From the NCBI GenBank assembly GCA_947372535.1, contig CANBUA010000191.1, forward strand, positions 1 to 9,452: DNA of 9,452 nt, given 5' to 3'. Source of the stretch: Burkholderiales bacterium (GTDB lineage Bacteria > Pseudomonadota > Gammaproteobacteria > Burkholderiales > Burkholderiaceae). Below are positions 7,150 to 9,452 of the stretch, in pieces. Each line of letters opens with the position of its first letter. Positions within the stretch are counted from its first letter, which is position 1. Made by a program: the position numbers and the translations under genes. The notes below the pieces were generated by a model. The model made no database searches. It had not been told where the DNA came from and saw only the letters and a list, made by a program, of their open reading frames with translations.

Positions 7150-8370
7150 ATGGACATGACCCCGCATTTCCCGATTTACATGGACTACGGCGCAACCACT
7201 CCGGTGGACCCGCGCGTGGTCGATACCATGCTGCCCTGGCTGCGCGAAAACTTCGGCAACCCCGCTTCGCGCACCCACGCCTACGGCTGGACGGCCGAAG
7301 AGGCGGTCGAAAAAGCCCGCGTTCAGGTGGCCGAGCTGATCGGGGCCGATCCACGTGAGATCGTCTGGACTTCCGGGGCGACCGAATCCAACAACCTGGC
7401 CATCAAGGGCGCCGCCCACTTTTACCAAGGGCGCGGCAAGCACATCATCACGGTCAAGACCGAGCACAAGGCCATGCTGGATACTGTGCGCGAGCTGGAG
7501 CGCCAAGGTTTTGAAGCCACTTACCTCGACGTCGAGGACAACGGCTTGCTGGACCTGGACAAGTTCAAAGCGGCCATTCGCCCGGACACCATCCTGGCGT
7601 CGGTCATGTTCGTGAACAACGAGATCGGCGTCATCCAGGACATCGCGGCCATCGGCACGGTCTGCCGCGAAAAGGGCGTGATCTTCCACGTCGACGCCGC
7701 CCAGGCCACGGGCAAGGTCGACATCGACCTGAGCACGCTGCCTGTTGACTTGCTGAGCCTGGCCTCGCACAAGACTTACGGACCCAAGGGCATTGGCGCG
7801 CTGTACGTGCGCCGCAAGCCCCGCATCCGCCTGGAAGCACAGATGCACGGTGGCGGCCATGAGCGCGGCATGCGTTCGGGCACCTTGCCCACGCACCAGA
7901 TCGTCGGCATGGGCGAGGCTTTCCGCCTGGCCAAGCTGGAGATGGCGGACGAAAACGTGCGCATCCGTGGTCTGCAACAGCGCCTGCTGGACGGCTTGCA
8001 AGGGATTGAGCAGATCTTCGTGAACGGCGACATGGACCACCGTGTGCCGCACAACCTGAACATCTCGTTCAACTACGTTGAGGGCGAGTCCCTGATCATG
8101 GGTCTCAAGGGCATCGCCCTGTCATCCGGCTCAGCCTGCACTTCTGCCAGCCTGGAGCCCAGCTATGTGCTGCGCGCCCTGGGTCGCAGCGACGAGTTGG
8201 CGCACAGCTCGCTGCGCATGACGATCGGCCGCTTCTCGACCGAGCAGGACATCGACTACGTGATCAGCCACCTCAAAGACACCGTGGCCCGCCTGCGTGA
8301 GCTGTCCCCCCTGTGGGACATGTACCAGGACGGCATCGACATCAGCACCATCCAATGGGCGGCTCATTGA
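7150..8370 (+). CDS. iscS: Cysteine desulfurase IscS
   Basis: IscS is a PLP-dependent dimeric enzyme that converts L-cysteine to alanine and passes the persulfide sulfur to IscU and other acceptors such as tRNA thiolation proteins. The 406-residue protein matches E. coli IscS (404) with an offset of two. H106 lies in KTEHKAM, D182 in [11 protein letters not shown], the PLP Schiff-base K208 in [12 protein letters not shown], and the catalytic C330 in [20 protein letters not shown] on the mobile loop. The C-terminus ([19 protein letters not shown]) keeps the segment that contacts IscU. The ATG at 7150 has only a weak ribosome site (TTGAG); an ATG two codons later is an alternative. The gene follows iscR in the same operon after a gap holding two stem-loops and precedes iscU after a hairpin-rich 114-bp gap. 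Confidence 0.97.
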   Translation: MDMTPHFPIYMDYGATTPVDPRVVDTMLPWLRENFGNPASRTHAYGWTAEEAVEKARVQVAELIGADPREIVWTSGATESNNLAIKGAAHFYQGRGKHIITVKTEHKAMLDTVRELERQGFEATYLDVEDNGLLDLDKFKAAIRPDTILASVMFVNNEIGVIQDIAAIGTVCREKGVIFHVDAAQATGKVDIDLSTLPVDLLSLASHKTYGPKGIGALYVRRKPRIRLEAQMHGGGHERGMRSGTLPTHQIVGMGEAFRLAKLEMADENVRIRGLQQRLLDGLQGIEQIFVNGDMDHRVPHNLNISFNYVEGESLIMGLKGIALSSGSACTSASLEPSYVLRALGRSDELAHSSLRMTIGRFSTEQDIDYVISHLKDTVARLRELSPLWDMYQDGIDISTIQWAAH

Positions 8371-8376
8371 GCCCCC

Positions 8377-8449
8377 GGCTGCGGCGTACCGCAGCCACCC
8401 CCCGAGGGGGTGCGGGGCCGCTTGGGAGCGGCCCGGCGCCGGCCCCGCA
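8377..8449. repeat. GC-rich compound palindromic element between iscS and iscU
   Basis: Three adjacent near-perfect hairpins follow the iscS stop. GGCTGCGG/CCGCAGCC lies at 8377-8384 and 8389-8396 (loop CGTA). ACCCCC/GGGGGT lies at 8397-8402 and 8406-8411 (loop CGA). GGGCCGCT/AGCGGCCC lies at 8415-8422 and 8427-8434 (loop TGGG). The last is nested in an outer 9-bp pair, TGCGGGGCC (8411-8419) with GGCCCCGCA (8441-8449). I recall similar CCCCCGAGGGGG blocks scattered between genes in Comamonadaceae, so this is probably a copy of a dispersed REP-like element. That rests on memory, not a search. Confidence 0.7.
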
Positions 8450-8484
8450 AGCGTTTGACGCGATTTGAGAATTTGGAGTTCAAC

Positions 8485-8871
8485 ATGGCATACAGCGACA
8501 AGGTCATCGACCACTACGAGAACCCCCGCAACGTGGGCGGCTTCGACAAGGGCGACGACAGCGTGGGCACCGGCATGGTCGGCGCGCCCGCTTGCGGCGA
8601 CGTGATGAAGTTGCAGATCAAGGTCAACCCCGAGACGGGCGTGATCGAAGATGCGCGCTTCAAGACTTATGGTTGCGGTTCGGCCATCGCATCGAGTTCG
8701 CTGGTCACCGAGTGGGTGCGCGGCAAGACGCTGGACGAGGCGCTGTCCATCAAGAACACGCAGATCGCCCAGGAGCTCGCCTTGCCCCCGGTCAAGATCC
8801 ATTGCTCGATCCTGGCTGAAGATGCCATCAAGGCGGCCGTCAGCGACTACAAGACCCGGCACGCGTCCTGA
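8485..8871 (+). CDS. iscU: Fe-S cluster assembly scaffold IscU
   Basis: IscU is the scaffold on which [2Fe-2S] and [4Fe-4S] clusters are built from IscS sulfur before chaperone-driven transfer by HscBA. The 128-residue protein equals E. coli IscU in length and is very similar to it. Cluster ligands are C37 with the exchange-promoting D39 (GAPACGDVMK), C64 (KTYGCGSAIASSS), and H106 and C107 (KIHCSILAEDA). The HscA-recognition motif LPPVK is at 100-104. The frame opens at 8410, but that extension only reads through the palindromic element. The ATG at 8485 gives the family N-terminus MAYSDKVIDHYENPRNVG and has GGAG seven bases upstream, so it is the start. iscA follows after 27 bp. Confidence 0.97.
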   Translation: MAYSDKVIDHYENPRNVGGFDKGDDSVGTGMVGAPACGDVMKLQIKVNPETGVIEDARFKTYGCGSAIASSSLVTEWVRGKTLDEALSIKNTQIAQELALPPVKIHCSILAEDAIKAAVSDYKTRHAS

Positions 8872-8898
8872 TTCGAATCAACCAAGGCTGAGACGACC

Positions 8899-9300
8899 AT
8901 GAACACCACCGCTTCCTGCACCAGTGGGCCTGAAGAGACCGTGCTGCCCGACGTGGCCGCCAGTCAGGTGTCCGGCATGTCGGTCACCATGACCGATGCC
9001 GCCGTGCGCCACGTGACGCGCTTCCTGAGCCGCCGCGGCAAGGGCGTGGGCGTGCGCCTGGGTGTCAAGACCACGGGTTGTTCGGGCCTGGCTTACAAGC
9101 TGGAGTTCGCCGACGACGTGGCGCCCGAAGATGTCGTCTTCGAGGCCAGCGGCGTCAAGATCCTGGTCGATCCGAAAAGCCTGCCCTACATCGACGGCAC
9201 CGAGCTGGACTTCGTGCGCGAAGGCCTCAACGAAGGCTTTCGGTTCAACAACCCCAAGGAGCGTGACCGCTGTGGTTGTGGCGAATCCTTCCGCGTCTGA
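8899..9300 (+). CDS. iscA: A-type Fe-S carrier IscA, with N-terminal extension
   Basis: IscA binds iron or Fe-S clusters and helps deliver them to target proteins. The three conserved cysteines are C61 (TTGCSGLAY), C125 and C127 ([11 protein letters not shown]), equivalent to C35, C99 and C101 of E. coli IscA. The family core ([17 protein letters not shown]...) starts at residue 27, so the 133-residue form carries 26 extra residues. An ATG at 8977 would give a protein of the usual 107 residues. I keep the ATG at 8899 because the extension has GC-ending codons like the genes around it, the gap to iscU is then only 27 bp, and AAGG...GAG lies upstream. The start is not certain. An intrinsic terminator follows the gene. 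Confidence 0.93.
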   Translation: MNTTASCTSGPEETVLPDVAASQVSGMSVTMTDAAVRHVTRFLSRRGKGVGVRLGVKTTGCSGLAYKLEFADDVAPEDVVFEASGVKILVDPKSLPYIDGTELDFVREGLNEGFRFNNPKERDRCGCGESFRV

Positions 9301-9351
9301 TGCGATCGTGATGCATCCGGCGGGTTCACTTGCTGCTGCCTGCGCGCAACG

Positions 9352-9380
9352 ACCCCACCCCTTCGGTGGGGTTTTGTTTT
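9352..9380 (+). terminator. Rho-independent terminator between iscA and hscB
   Basis: ACCCCACC (9352-9359) and GGTGGGGT (9365-9372) form a perfect 8-bp stem with a 5-nt CCTTC loop, followed by a T-rich run (TTTTGTTTT, 9372-9380). It lies 51 bases after the iscA stop and 31 bases before the hscB ATG. Confidence 0.9.
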
Positions 9381-9411
9381 GTCGCGCCGCTCAAGTGGTG
9401 AGGATTTCGGC

Positions 9412-9452
9412 ATGAACCTGGATGCCGACGATTTCACCCTGCTGGGCTTGCC
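9412..9452 (+). CDS. hscB: Fe-S co-chaperone HscB, N-terminus only (cut by window end)
   Basis: Only 13 codons are visible: MNLDADDFTLLGL, then an incomplete proline codon. The DFTLLGLP string matches the start of the J-domain of HscB (E. coli begins MDYFTLFGLP), and the position straight after iscA is the usual one for hscB. HscB is the J-protein that brings IscU to the HscA chaperone for cluster release. GAGG lies 8 bases upstream of the ATG at 9412. hscA and fdx would be expected further right but are outside the window. Confidence 0.82.
   Translation, partial: MNLDADDFTLLGL

Noticed and set aside
7084..8052. 322-residue minus-strand frame over iscS, and a similar one at 8131-8862 over iscS/iscU
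   Set aside because: Both are shadows of very strongly conserved iscS and iscU and have no motif of their own.
8410..8484. N-terminal extension of IscU from an ATG-type start at 8410
   Set aside because: It translates the palindromic element into an Arg-rich stretch foreign to IscU; the ATG at 8485 has a good ribosome site and the family N-terminus.

Overview
The window looks like ordinary core chromosome of a betaproteobacterium, most likely Burkholderiales near the Comamonadaceae. The evidence is high GC with strongly GC-ending codons, a Cys-type intracellular PHB depolymerase, a UvrB with a proline-rich N-terminal extension, an isc cluster in the order iscR-iscS-iscU-iscA-hscB, and a GC-rich palindromic intergenic element of a kind I recall from Comamonadaceae. 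This placement comes from protein resemblance, not from a search. I see no transposase, integrase, phage gene, CRISPR array, tRNA or rRNA.

Layout. Bases 1-166 hold no convincing gene but contain overlapping GC-rich hairpins. On the minus strand follow, in transcription order, tyrB (aromatic/aspartate aminotransferase, 3595-2396) with a clear intrinsic terminator; phaZ (intracellular PHB depolymerase, 2141-885) with a PhaR-like palindrome upstream; and an orphan RnfB-type tri-[4Fe-4S] ferredoxin protein (829-167). uvrB (3713-5863) is divergent from tyrB across a 117-bp gap. It ends in a perfect 16-bp inverted repeat that contains its stop codon, and it converges with a small two-helix membrane protein gene (6170-5934). 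Between that gene and iscR lie a 12-8-12 palindrome of unknown function and a second inverted repeat.

The right third is the start of the Isc iron-sulfur cluster operon. It has a near-consensus sigma70 promoter (TTGACC-17-TATAAT) covered by two tandem type-1 IscR boxes, a structured leader, iscR, iscS, iscU, iscA, an intrinsic terminator, and the first 13 codons of hscB at the window edge. IscS supplies sulfur from cysteine, IscU is the assembly scaffold, IscA is a carrier or iron donor, HscB is the co-chaperone for cluster release from IscU, and IscR senses cluster status and represses its own promoter.

I did not find a new multi-gene system. The points most worth following are in the non-coding DNA: the palindrome upstream of the small membrane protein gene, the hairpins that punctuate the isc operon at each intergenic gap, and the PhaR-like site before phaZ.
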